Of a stretch of 64,000 nt of DNA, positions 12,201 through 22,813 are shown piece by piece (the stretch's first letter is position 1; each line of letters opens with the position of its first letter). The position numbers and the translations under genes were made by a program. The notes under the pieces are model-generated. The model was not told where the DNA came from. It made no database searches and was given only the letters and a program-made list of their open reading frames with translations. Origin of the DNA: Chionis minor (taxonomy: Eukaryota; Chordata; Aves; Charadriiformes; Chionididae). The stretch is from positions 48,059 through 112,058 of the forward strand of contig VZSF01010483.1 of NCBI GenBank assembly GCA_013398295.1. The letters run 5' to 3'.

Positions 12201-14969
12201 TGCTTCTGCTCAAAATCTTTTAACACTTGCTTTAGCTCTTTGAACAGAAGATTTCCAAAGTAGTAAAAGGAATTTTTATATTCTATGTACCCTGGGCCAT
12301 AGATTTCTTAAGTGGATAGGAACAGTTCATTGAAGTCTAAAAGCACTCGTAACCAGATTAGAGGGATGTCCAAAATTTTTAATTAAGGTAGAATCCAAAT
12401 ATATATCCATGTCTGCAACTTATACTAACACAGTAGAAAGATCAGGTAGTAGCGTGACATTTTGCAAGTTGTGGGCTTTATTTCTGATAGGAAAGGAAGT
12501 AAAGGTATCTCTGGTACCAACAATCAAGTTAGAATTCACCATACAATATTAAAATTAAAATAAACCCTCAATTGAGCAAAACCAGAAAAAAAAATCTTGT
12601 AGCTGGTGGTTATGTTTTCCTTGAAACTCTCAGTCCAACTAGCTGTACAGCAGAAGAATGTTAAAAGCACCAGAGACAGTGTATCCGTGTATGCTACATG
12701 GAAAAAAATAAGTAAATCTAACAACCCTCAAGTGTTATTCTCTCTCAAAAGAAGAAAAATATGATTTCATTGATTTCAGGATCGAAGAATGCAGTTCACA
12801 AAAGGAAAAGACAAAACTGGAAAGCTGAACGTGCATGTAAAGCAATTACCTTGGCGCATGTCAAAAAAGAATATCAGCCCTTTGGAGTCCCAGCTCCAGA
12901 GAACAGATTAACACTGAACAAGACGTACCAGGGAACTGGAAGGCATTGTCTTGTGAAGGAAGCACAGGCACTACAAGATTTTGAGTGAGAACATGGAGAG
13001 CTAGGAGATCAAGAAGACCAGAGAGACAGATCCAGCAGTGTCAGATTCAACAATAAGAAATTGAAAGCTATGAAAAACGTATGAAAAACGTGTGAAAAAC
13101 TCTTATTTTTATTTACCTCCCAGAATTCAAAAGATGACTGCCTACTGAATCCCACCAAAGGTTCATACAAGCTTCATTTTTCCTCAATATCAAATTCTCA
13201 CACATAATATAAGCTTTGAGACTGGACATCTCATCACCTGAATAAGGAAAAAGGAACTAAGATTATCTACTCCCAATTTTGAAAAAGCTGCTTTTCAGTT
13301 TAGCTGGAAAAAAAAGTGCTACATATCTACCTGATGTTTCACTCAGCAGAACAAAATAAAAACCCCAAAGTACCCAATAAGTAGCCAAGATTTAAACAAA
13401 TCAAGTGATTTTTTTTTTGCAGAAATAAGAAATGCTTTTGAATTAGTCCTAATTAAAGTGATGTTTTAGCCTTAGTAAATTTTGTTTTGCTGACAATGTT
13501 GTCATGCAGGCTGCCTTAGGTTATAATCACTTTCTTCCTCTTGTGTAAACATTTGTCACAAACCTTGATGGGGAATACAGTGTCAGATTCTAAAGAAGTT
13601 CCCAGCTAAAGTTTTAAAACTCTCTTTCCACAAATAAGGAGCAATGAACACAGTAAATTGAGTGCAATACAATATATCTAGTGAAGGCATGAGGATAAAT
13701 AGACTGTAAAGAAAGAGGTTTACTCTTCACTGGAAAACAGTTTGGCAGTGGGAATTGAAAAGTTCTCTTTTTTTTTTTCCTACTAATTACACAAGAATAT
13801 GTAATATAAATATGTTTTAAATTATTTAAAAGAATCACAACATTCTGAGAAATGTTGAATTATTTGAAGAGATACTATAACACATCACTAACTATACAAC
13901 TATATAGTGCATTATATTTATCCTAGTTTAAACCGTAAAGAACCCACCAAGTGTAGAATAGTTAACATATACCTAAACAGAATTAAAGCTTGTTGAGTAA
14001 AAGTTCAAGTATAGGTCTGAAAATTGCTACATTTGACACCAGCAGTAGACTTGTAGATTATAATAAAGCTGTACGAAGTGATTTTGTAAGCAGAAAAATA
14101 AGATTTTTTTAGATCTTTTGTAAAACATGTCAACATGTAAAAGTAACGTAGAAGTAACGTATTTCAAAAAAGTCATTAACAAGACATTGGACCACCTACA
14201 GTTCACTATTTCTTCTTCCAATATCCAAAAAAAATATATTGATAAGAACAAGAAACCAAAAGCTGATTATGTTGCTCAGAAACGTAATTTTTTTCTCACA
14301 AGATACAGCTTCTACAGGAGCACAACATTAATATTCAAAGTCTGAACCAGACCATCATAAACTGGTTAATTTATTAAATAATTTTAAAAAAATAAAAGAA
14401 AGAAGCATTGAAATGTTAATAAGGTACTAAACAGGAATAACAAATACTTAATTTAAAGTCTTATTTCCCTCACACTTTAGCAGAGCCTAGAACATGTCAT
14501 CTAATCCAGGAGCAACTGACATATGCCCATCAGCAGAGAGTACTCTTGGCCAGGAAGAGCCTTGTGTTGTCGTCACTAGTTCTAAGCAAAGAGAAAGTTT
14601 TCAATATTTGAAATAATTAATAGAAGTAGATAAAGCAAACCGTTATTGTCAGTTTAGTTCAGGCCACCAAGCTATTGATTGATCAAATAAACAATTTACA
14701 GTGAAAAACATATGTGACCTCAACCCAAAACAATTCCAAGACAATTATGTGGTACATTTTGGCAAGTCTTCTAGTTAATTGTTTTTCTACAGGTTTTGGT
14801 TAAATTATAGCTTACAAACAAAAGAGTGCTGCAAACACCACTTTGCAGAATAGTGATTTAAGACCAAAATAAATATTAATGGTTGTAAAAAATAAGAATT
14901 TTTAACACAATCATTGAGCGGGTCATAAAAATCAATTGATAAATGAAAAAATGCAAAAGATGCAAAAAA
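9276..14969. other. Unassigned AT-rich non-coding DNA
   Basis: About 5.7 kb with no recognised gene. Short ORFs at 11306-12177 lie on both strands and overlap one another without recognisable domains. The region includes an 11-bp tandem duplication at 13070-13102 and several poly(A) and poly(T) tracts. No transposon family was recognised before the LTR that begins at 14970. Confidence 0.6.
13070..13102. repeat. 11-bp tandem repeat, about three units
   Basis: The unit atgaaaaacgt is present at 13070-13080 and again exactly at 13081-13091, followed by a diverged third unit (gtgaaaaactc). It is a very short local expansion. Confidence 0.85.
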
Positions 14970-15313
14970 TGTCCTGGTTTGAGGTAAAATGGAACGAATT
15001 TTTTGTTCAGTAATTTTACTTTGCAGCTTGACCTCTTCTAACTATTGAAATTAACAGCACATTGCGCAGAAAACTGATTACTCTCAGAGTGGTAAGACCC
15101 ATGTTTATAGCTCATGACAAGGCACAGTATGCAGAGAGGCTCTTGCTTATACTTATTGCTACAACAACCAAGGGCAGACAACTTGGTTGTGTGCCCCATT
15201 GGAGGGTCAGAAGCAGAAAAGCGTTGAGGGGTCGCACCTGCAGGGAGGAGCAGACAGGACAGGTGACCCAAAACTGACCAAGAGGGTATTCCATCCCATC
15301 TGCCTCGTTCTCA

Positions 15314-15323
15314 GGATAAAAGC
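15314..15323 (+). promoter_or_regulatory. TATA-like box of the LTR
   Basis: GGATAAAAGC lies about 345 bp into the LTR and about 250 bp before the polyadenylation signal, the spacing expected for the end of U3 and the R region. Activity cannot be judged from sequence. Confidence 0.55.
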
Positions 15324-15567
15324 TGAGGGATCAAAGGGTCAGCTCTTTCTTCAACGGCCAGCATCTGAGGAGGACTCCGTCTGTTCGTTTGCTGTGATCC
15401 TGATCCCTGCATTCCTGAATCCAGATCCGGAAGCCAGTTTCTGTCCATTTCTGAGACCAGTCTGGGACTTCCCCAGTGCCTGCTGGTCACGTGATTACCA
15501 CCCTGGAAGCTCGATATGGTTTTGTATATATTTCATTATTTTCTCTTTATTTTATTGTTAATATTTC

Positions 15568-15573
15568 ATTAAA
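15568..15573 (+). terminator. ATTAAA polyadenylation signal of the LTR
   Basis: ATTAAA sits in the T-rich part of the LTR, about 105 bp from its 3' end. It is followed by GT-containing sequence, fitting the R/U5 boundary region of a retroviral LTR. ATTAAA is the common variant of AATAAA. Confidence 0.6.
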
Positions 15574-15677
15574 GTAGTTTAGTCCCTTCGAAACTCATAA
15601 GTCTCTCTCTCTGTTCCCTTCCTCTTCTTGAAGAGAGAGGTGGGGCTTCAGTGGCCAATCCGGCCCAAAACTTGACA

Positions 15678-17990
15678 ACCACGCAATGCATTTCTGTTTC
15701 AAATATATTTTCAATACAGTTCCGCCGTATCATGCAGACCCTGTCTGATACTCCAGAAACAGTGTTAAGATTTTATTGTCACAGTACACACTGAAAAATT
15801 GAGGTACAAAGTTCTTTTTTCTCCCCAAAATGAAATGATTAAATAGAACATGAATCCAAATCACATTTAAATGTGTTTAGAGCCTGGATTGCTATCTGAC
15901 ACTCAAAAAATCGCTAATAAAGGCTCCATGTTAAACATGGTGGCTAGCACACAAGAGGACAAAACAAGAATCAAATCTAATCTGCTCCAGAATTTTATTG
16001 TTTCTGAAGTGCTGAGTGGTGAAGGTAAGGGTGTCTGGGTAATCTTAAAAAACATAAATTAAGTAGTCAACAAATGTTAGATGTATATAATCATGAACCA
16101 AAATCTTCTTATAAGATAAAGAATTCAAAGTAGAGACTCTCCTTCAAATATCTATGCAGCTTCAGTTATTAAAAAAGGAAAGAATAAAGTTTAAGGTCAA
16201 TCACAACCTAAGGGTAGTTAGACAGTAAGGACAGTTTAGGCTAACTACCCAGAGTGAAAACACTGCATTGCATCTGAAGAAGAAAGGGAAAAAAATAGCA
16301 GAAGGAGCATGTAACATACTCCGTTAGAAATACTGTTTGACCTACTGTATTGTGATGACAAGGGTGTAATTTAGCCAATGAGAAGCTATCTTAAAGGTGA
16401 CAATGTATGCTTTTCTTCACAGCAATCATGAACACTTTCCAGAACAAAACACATCTTTCTGATTGCCATCATATTAGCTAAGTGCTGTGAAGTGCAAAAC
16501 AGTTTAGTAATAGAAGTGTGTCCTATTCTTTACTTCCATACTATTTTCCCTACATTCATTAGCATTTAAGTATCCAATCCTCAAAAGAGGCAGAATGCAT
16601 TTTAATTTAAAGTTTGCACAGAATTTGTTTTGCTGTTCAGAGCAAAAAATATGCATCCACTCCCCTCCCGCTGAGTCTATAATTTAAATGTCTTTTCTAA
16701 GGCAGAAAGCTCACAAAATCCTGGACAATATCACCATAAATATTTGACCTGTCTGAATTTTTCTATTTTTACAACACATATGATTTATTTTAAGAATAGC
16801 CGTGCATTTTAGTTTTGCCAAAAAGTTACTCAATATTAAAATTTTTAAAGTATTGTGTATTCCATTTCTCAGCTTAGGGAGATGCCAAAATAATATGTAT
16901 AATTAGCTGGAAAGTAAAGGTAAATTTATGGAAAGTGAACTGCTAATAAGGTGTTCTAGTGATAAACATCGTATAGTGTTCTAGATGCACCCATGGAATT
17001 AACTTCCAGGATTTCTGTCAAGCTTCTTATTTCTTGATATAACAGCTTTCTACAATGTCTACAAGAGTGCACGGTACTCAAGGCTTTGTTATTTATTCAC
17101 ACCTTATTTATTTGTTTATTTACTTATTCACACCTCCCCCTATAATTTTTAATAAAGTATTATTTCACACTGGGCTACTTCAGTTGAATAAACTAGGTTA
17201 TCTCGTTTCGATCTAAATTACTTGTAAGAGTGGTAGAAATCTAGACAAAAACATGGTTGTGTTTGCTGTTTACTGTTAGTGAAGACCTAGTTCCTTAAAA
17301 CAAAAAATAATGAAGATTTGACAGTATTTCAAAATTTAGAAAACAAAAGTTATGTACATCATCACAACTTATGAAATTACTGATAGGCCTGAATAAGTAT
17401 GCCAGTCTAAAACAGTAAAAACAAACCAAGGCTTCCTCCTTGCAAAACACTTAAATACATACATTTTAATAAAAGACAATACTAGCTCTTTTTTATTTAA
17501 ATGGTATATATGTACTCTTTGATTTTATTATTTGCATTTTCAAACTGAACAGAATATCCTGGAAACACAGAAAATTATCTTTCCAGGCTTATTCTTACCT
17601 TTTAATTTAAGAAAAATACATCAGTGTCATTAAGCTTATTTCAATAAGATGATTAAGGTTATTGACATAAGACTTGGGCGGTATTCTGATTTCTGTATTC
17701 TTCCACTAAGAAGAATGATCAATTCTATTTCCTCATTTCTCAACACCACTCACCTTGGAATTAGATATAAAATCTACCCCAAATGTGACTCCCAGACAAG
17801 CATTATTTTTCCAAAGACTGGAAACGCAGTAATTTTTTGTAACTTTCTTAGCTGAAAGAACTTAAGTGCACCCTAGTATATTGAATTACATTATATATTA
17901 TATTTACACAGAGACTAGTTCATCATTCTAACAATCATTTTTCATTTTTTGAAAATGTCTAATTTTAGCACAAAGACTGGTGTCATTTCA
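15678..17990. other. Unassigned AT-rich non-coding DNA
   Basis: No gene or named repeat was recognised. A TTTA-type low-complexity stretch at about 17092-17135 is flanked by two copies of ttattcacacct. The remaining ORFs are short and unrecognised. Confidence 0.6.
17094..17136. repeat. TTTA-type low-complexity tract between two 12-bp direct repeats
   Basis: Two copies of ttattcacacct bracket an interrupted run of TTAT/TTTA/TTTG units. It looks like a microsatellite with a local duplication. Confidence 0.7.
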
Positions 17991-18068
17991 GGCTAGGTAG
18001 AAAGAAGAAGTTTTTTATGCTGAGGGTTGTGAAACACTGGAACAGATTGCCCAGAGAGGTGGTAGCCA
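17991..18068 (+). mobile_element. CR1 fragment, C-terminal ORF2 region
   Basis: Plus-strand piece of the last part of CR1 ORF2. The DNA can be read as a degraded [20 protein letters not shown], which corresponds to the conserved CR1 block [15 protein letters not shown] near the protein's C-terminus. It stops before the 3' untranslated tail. The right edge nearly abuts a minus-strand CR1 piece. Confidence 0.88.
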
Positions 18069-18080
18069 CACTTGGGCAGT

Positions 18081-18400
18081 GTGGCCGGAGCCCTTGCTGG
18101 TGAAGACTGAGGCAAAAAAGTACCGGAGTAACTCAGCCTTCTCCATATCCCAGATAACCAGATCTCCCATTTCCTTCTGGAGAGGGACCACAGTCTTTCA
18201 TCACTGACATACCTGTAGCAGCTTTTCTTGTTGCCCTTGATATCCCTGGCCAGATTTAACTCTATTGGTCTTTAACTTTTCTAACCTGATTGTTGGCTGC
18301 TCGGACAATTTCTCTGTTTCCTCACAGGCTACCCATCCTTGTTTCCACCCTCTGTAGGTTCATTTTTGGGTTTGCATTTGTCCAGGAGCTCCAGGCAGCT
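18081..18400 (-). mobile_element. CR1 fragment, spacer between endonuclease and reverse transcriptase
   Basis: Read on the minus strand this matches the ORF2 segment upstream of the reverse-transcriptase core. Plus-strand landmarks are 'ttgctggtgaagactgaggc' at about 18094, 'ctcagccttctcc' near 18132, and 'ggccagatttaactctattg' near 18249, followed by 'gtccaggagctcc' near 18380. Several small indels remove any open frame. It is in the opposite orientation to the adjacent piece at 17991-18068, which comes from a later part of ORF2, so the two are probably separate events or a rearranged copy. Confidence 0.8.
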
Positions 18401-21400
18401 TCAAGAATGTTATAGTTGCTGTAAAATTAGTGAACAGGCTTGAAAAACATCTGCATTTAAATCCTGAAAGAGTTATTCATTTGGCAGTAGGCAGTGTACG
18501 TGACAGAGTTAGATATGTCTGGGCTGAGTTATGATTTCTACTTGTATTCTGCTGAATACTTGTCTGACCTTGTCTAAAGAATCTACTATACTGCATTGCG
18601 GTCACCCTGCCTGGAAATTCAGTGAAGGATTTTAACTAAGAGGCTTCTAGGACTGTCATCTTCACTACTGGCCTACCTCCAAGAAACATTTTATTTTATC
18701 ATCAGGAGGGGAAAAAGTAAGAATACAATTGGTGGAGCTATTGTTTCTTAGTCTCAGCATGGAACACCAAGAGGACGTCATATCTAAAAGTATAGCTCTT
18801 CTGCAACAGGGGCGACCATTGCAACAAATAAAAAAGACATGAAGGAAAGAGGACAGAGGAACCAGCTCAAAGCCCAAATCAGCAAAGCAAGTCATGCTAG
18901 AGAGGAGCCTCCCCCAAGATTTTAATGGTTCTCAACTGCACACCTGAACGTTCACATTCAGATGGATATGTCAATGAGTAAGAGACTTATTTGCTAAGCT
19001 TGAAATCACATGAAGCCTGTCACACTTTTACCAAATAGATTGTACTAGAAATTCAAAATACCAGCAGCCTGAGTGAAACAGCTTTAGTCAGTGTAAGGAC
19101 TGTGGCGCTTTCACACCTTCATTTCTGTGCCTGGTGTGAGGCTGGTGTCAACAACCAGAGGCAGATATCAGCTAAAAAAGCAAAACGTGGGTATCTTCTA
19201 GAGAGTCCCAAAGCTATCAACAGTGACTACATTTTACTGAAAGGGTGAGAAAAAGTTGACAAGTTATACAAGTAGAAAAATGGAAGGTGGAAAACATCTA
19301 TGAAATCAAGTGCCTGAACCGTCCAAGTATGAATTTCCCAATGTATCAAAGAAAGAAAAGGAAATACTATGGGAATATGATAGGATTGACAACCTGAGCT
19401 TTTGAAACATTGGGTTGGATGGAGCAGTAGGTCTGGCAGAGGCGGGACTGAACCCACCTCTGCTCTGAGTAGTGGTGGAAATGCAGGTCTGGGAGGCCTT
19501 GCCACAGAAAAACAGGAACTCAGACGTATTAGAAGCCACTGGATTTCATCATACCAAACAATTTCTGAGATTCAAAACATTTTTTGACCAGCGTTAATCC
19601 CTCTTAGGCCTTCAGTTAGGCCTAATCAACAGTTTCTTCCATAATTCCCCAGCTATTGCACTCTAACGTCTGACTGCAGGCTCAGTTAGGTCGGTAATTC
19701 TGCACCTCACTAGTAGGCAGTCGTTACTTAAGCCTACAGGATTTATTCAGTTCTCCTTTACAGCATTGACCCTGGAACCATGCAAAATAAACATCTGACT
19801 GGCAGCTCAGCCCCTTTGCTGAGTGGATAACGTTCACGCACAACAACGTTCTTGACTAATAGCTAAATAACATTTCAATGTCTCCACCATGCATATTATT
19901 ATCACAAGCTGCTGTATACCATTATAGGAATATCAGTAAGATTTTTCTGTAACATAAGGGGAAGGGGGGAAGAAATCCCAAAACTGTAGACAGTAATTTA
20001 TGGAGGAATGGAAGGAATGAATGCACAGTGTACATTCTACAAAACATCAAATCTGCCTGAAGGTTAACTAATCGCATAACTGAAGTCCGTGTTCTGTGCT
20101 GCGTTCTGTGCTGCAACAGATATTCTGTGCTCAGGGAAAAAGAATAAATGAAAGCTTTCTGTCCTTGTTTCCATGCAAGGAAATTTCACACTTGCAGACT
20201 TTCAGCCATTATCCAGTAATACAATACCTCGGAAATAAGGTTCATAGCAACCATCCATAACCAAAATAAAATATTAATTTTATAAAATTATAAGACTGGT
20301 TTTTTTGTTACTTCATATACAGAAGAGAATAAAGACAAAATGAGAATCCCATTAAGATTTCTGTTTAGCTGGTCAAAGAAACTATAACTGACTAATAATA
20401 ATACCATCTACTGTAGCAATCTTCAATATATTTCTTCCACCAAGATTCAGAACAAGTTCTATAGAAGGGCTTGAATACTGCAGTGAGATATATCACACAA
20501 ATATACATCCCTTTTTCTGTCATAATGCACAGCGTACTAATGATTCTTACATTACATTGTATAATACCACAGTAGATTCCTATTCCCAAAAAAAAAACCA
20601 TAACAGTAGATGTCAAGGTAAATGTATTCCACATTTATGCTAGAGTTGATCTGCTTCATCTAATACCTGATTTTAAGATGTAATCAGAAAAGGACTCATA
20701 ATAAAATTTGTTTTCAAAAATTATTGCCACTGTCTTCCTGTAATTTGTCTGCTTGTGACATCAATGTAAAGCAAAATATTTTTTATTTAAAAGCACTGGC
20801 TACACAGAGAAATTGCTGTATTTTAATTTGAGGATTAGAGACATTTTGTTCTTCACTGCTCTAGTTACCATTTGCACAACAATTCGAAACAGCAGAGGTC
20901 TGCAGAGATGTTAATCCGAACTTTATGGATTAATATAGTGCTACCCCTGCATGCTGCTGGCATTTCAGCGGGTGTCTCCTCTTTTTGAATAACAAGATTG
21001 CTTTTGCCACATTGCAAAGAGCTGTAAATCCCTATTACTAAATCAACTAATTTGATGATGTAACAGCTTGGAGAAAGAACCTGCTAGAAAGTAGACTTTG
21101 CATCCTGGATTTAAGAGGTTATATTCTGAGTCTTTTTCTGTCTCTGCTCTCTACACTTGTAGGCACAAATAGGCATCTATGTTAATTTTTATTTCCACAA
21201 TTCTCTAAAAATTACCATGAGAAAGTATTTTTGGACCCTGCGCTCTTAACTCTTTTTAACTCTGTTAATTTAGCGAGTCACAAGATTCAGGAGCAGGGCT
21301 AGCTACAGTATCTGGCATCATTTTGGTTCTCCATCTGTCTTAGAAGACCAATGGATTGTGAGTTGATAGTACTCTTTCCCCTTTGTGTTATCAAAAAACT

Positions 21401-21988
21401 CAGATATAAATACAGTTTGTTTAAGCACGTTTTAAGTGCAAAGGTTAACCTCCCAGCTTATGTAGAAGGAAAATCCAACTTGTCCCTCATTTTTCTTTAT
21501 TGCCAAGAGACATAACATTTTTTGATTCTGTTTTGCAACAAAAGCACAAGATCCTGTCAGTGTCATTTGACAGTAGTCTATTTCTCCTCGTATGTGTATG
21601 ATTTCAGGTATGTTAAATACTTTGCTTTCACATCCCCATGCTTTATCTACAACATTGCCAAATTTCAGTATGATAAACAAAAAAACCTTCAAAGGGAACC
21701 AGTTCTTCTAAGGAAAGCAGGAAGGTGGAGAGAAAATAAAAATACAAGCAATTCATATAGCGTCTGAAATACTTGCAATATTTGATGTTTGTGCTGTATC
21801 ACAGCTGTTCCTATATAGGGTAATGTATAACTTTTCTAGAGGAGGATTGTCAATGCTGACTGCATTAACCTTGAAGTATTGTTCCTCCAAGTTATAAATT
21901 TCCGCAAATCCAAAACACGAAGCTGTTTGGAAGAAAGGGAAAAATCCCAGAACTGTAAACTGTATTAGTAGTCAAGGAGACTGATGTC

Positions 21989-22009
21989 TGACTGCTGACT
22001 GCTGACTGC
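21989..22009. repeat. Three tandem copies of a 7-bp unit
   Basis: TGACTGC is repeated exactly three times. It is a minor simple repeat. Confidence 0.9.
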
Positions 22010-22766
22010 TTTGAACAAACAGTACAGACAGAAATACAGCCTAGAACTAAAGAGCTCCATTACAGTCTTGACAGTTAAGTCATACACTTTGCATTAATGT
22101 TCTCCACATATTAATGCCAATGTCAATTCATGCTACTCTTATGATGCACAGTCTTGAATAGGAATCAAACCAAGGCGAAAATGAAAGGGTTCTCCAAAAT
22201 TCAGGAGAAGTCAGAGAGGTGTTTGAATAAAAGATCTCAATTTAAAAAGAACTTAGTTATCATTGAAGATATGAGAACACTGAAGCAAGAACAGCCTTTA
22301 TCTGGCACCTTCCCAGCTTTCCTGTAACTCCATGAGTAGTACCGGAGCAGCCCTGGAGAGTATGACATCTCAGGAGTCTTTCTGCTTTTTTCAAGCTAAA
22401 TACAAATGGATCTGCTCAGTTTCTCTTAAGCCACTTAGAGGTGTTTAAACTGCTCATTAGTAGGTTTACCGAGCAAGCTACAGTGGAACTAAACACTAGA
22501 AGATTCCACTAATCTAATTTTTTGGTCGGTGGTCATTTGGTTGGGGTTTGAGGGAGTGAGGGAGGCTGTAGGGTAATTAAGGAATGCTGGACAAAAGCTC
22601 TATCTCTGTCAGAGACTAAAGGAAATCTCTCTGCTGGGCAGATAACTTCTGGCAAATCTACTTATAAACTGCTATGTTCTCATTTAGCCCCACTACATAG
22701 TGTTATCTTTTTCCACCTCATTTTTCTGACCAATAGAACAAGGTAAAAATGTTTGCAACTTCAAAC

Positions 22767-22813
22767 AATACTCTCATTGAGTATGAGCAATGTTTGCTCA
22801 TACTCAGAGTATT
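22767..22813. repeat. Inverted repeat with 3-nt loop
   Basis: The arms gagtatgagcaa (22779-22790) and ttgctcatactc (22794-22805) are perfect reverse complements with a TGT loop. A second 8-bp pairing (aatactct 22767-22774 with agagtatt 22806-22813) extends the stem after a 4-nt bulge, giving 20 base pairs in 47 nt. Confidence 0.9.

Larger units (their letters stand above)
14970..15677 (+). mobile_element. Solo long terminal repeat of an endogenous retrovirus
   Basis: About 0.7 kb with the layout of an avian ERV LTR. It starts TGTCCTGGTTTGAGG at 14970 and ends ...CCCAAAACTTGACA near 15677, the usual TG...CA termini. In order it has a TATA-like GGATAAAAGC at 15314-15323 and an ATTAAA polyadenylation signal at 15568-15573. 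Next comes a T-rich then CT-rich stretch, and a GC-richer end. No gag, pol or env coding sequence flanks it, so it is most likely a solo LTR left by recombination. A 124-codon frame (15187-15561) runs across the promoter and is not a recognisable protein. Termini resemble avian ERVL-type LTRs, but the class is uncertain. I could not confirm a clean target-site duplication: the 5' flank is an A-rich run and the 3' flank is ACCACGC. Confidence 0.82.

Noticed and set aside
12761..12988. 75-codon lysine-rich ORF that looks pseudogene-like
   Set aside because: No family could be named, and no poly(A) tail or flanking duplication supports a retrocopy.
15187..15561. 124-codon plus-strand ORF
   Set aside because: It lies inside the LTR across the promoter and R region and encodes nothing recognisable.
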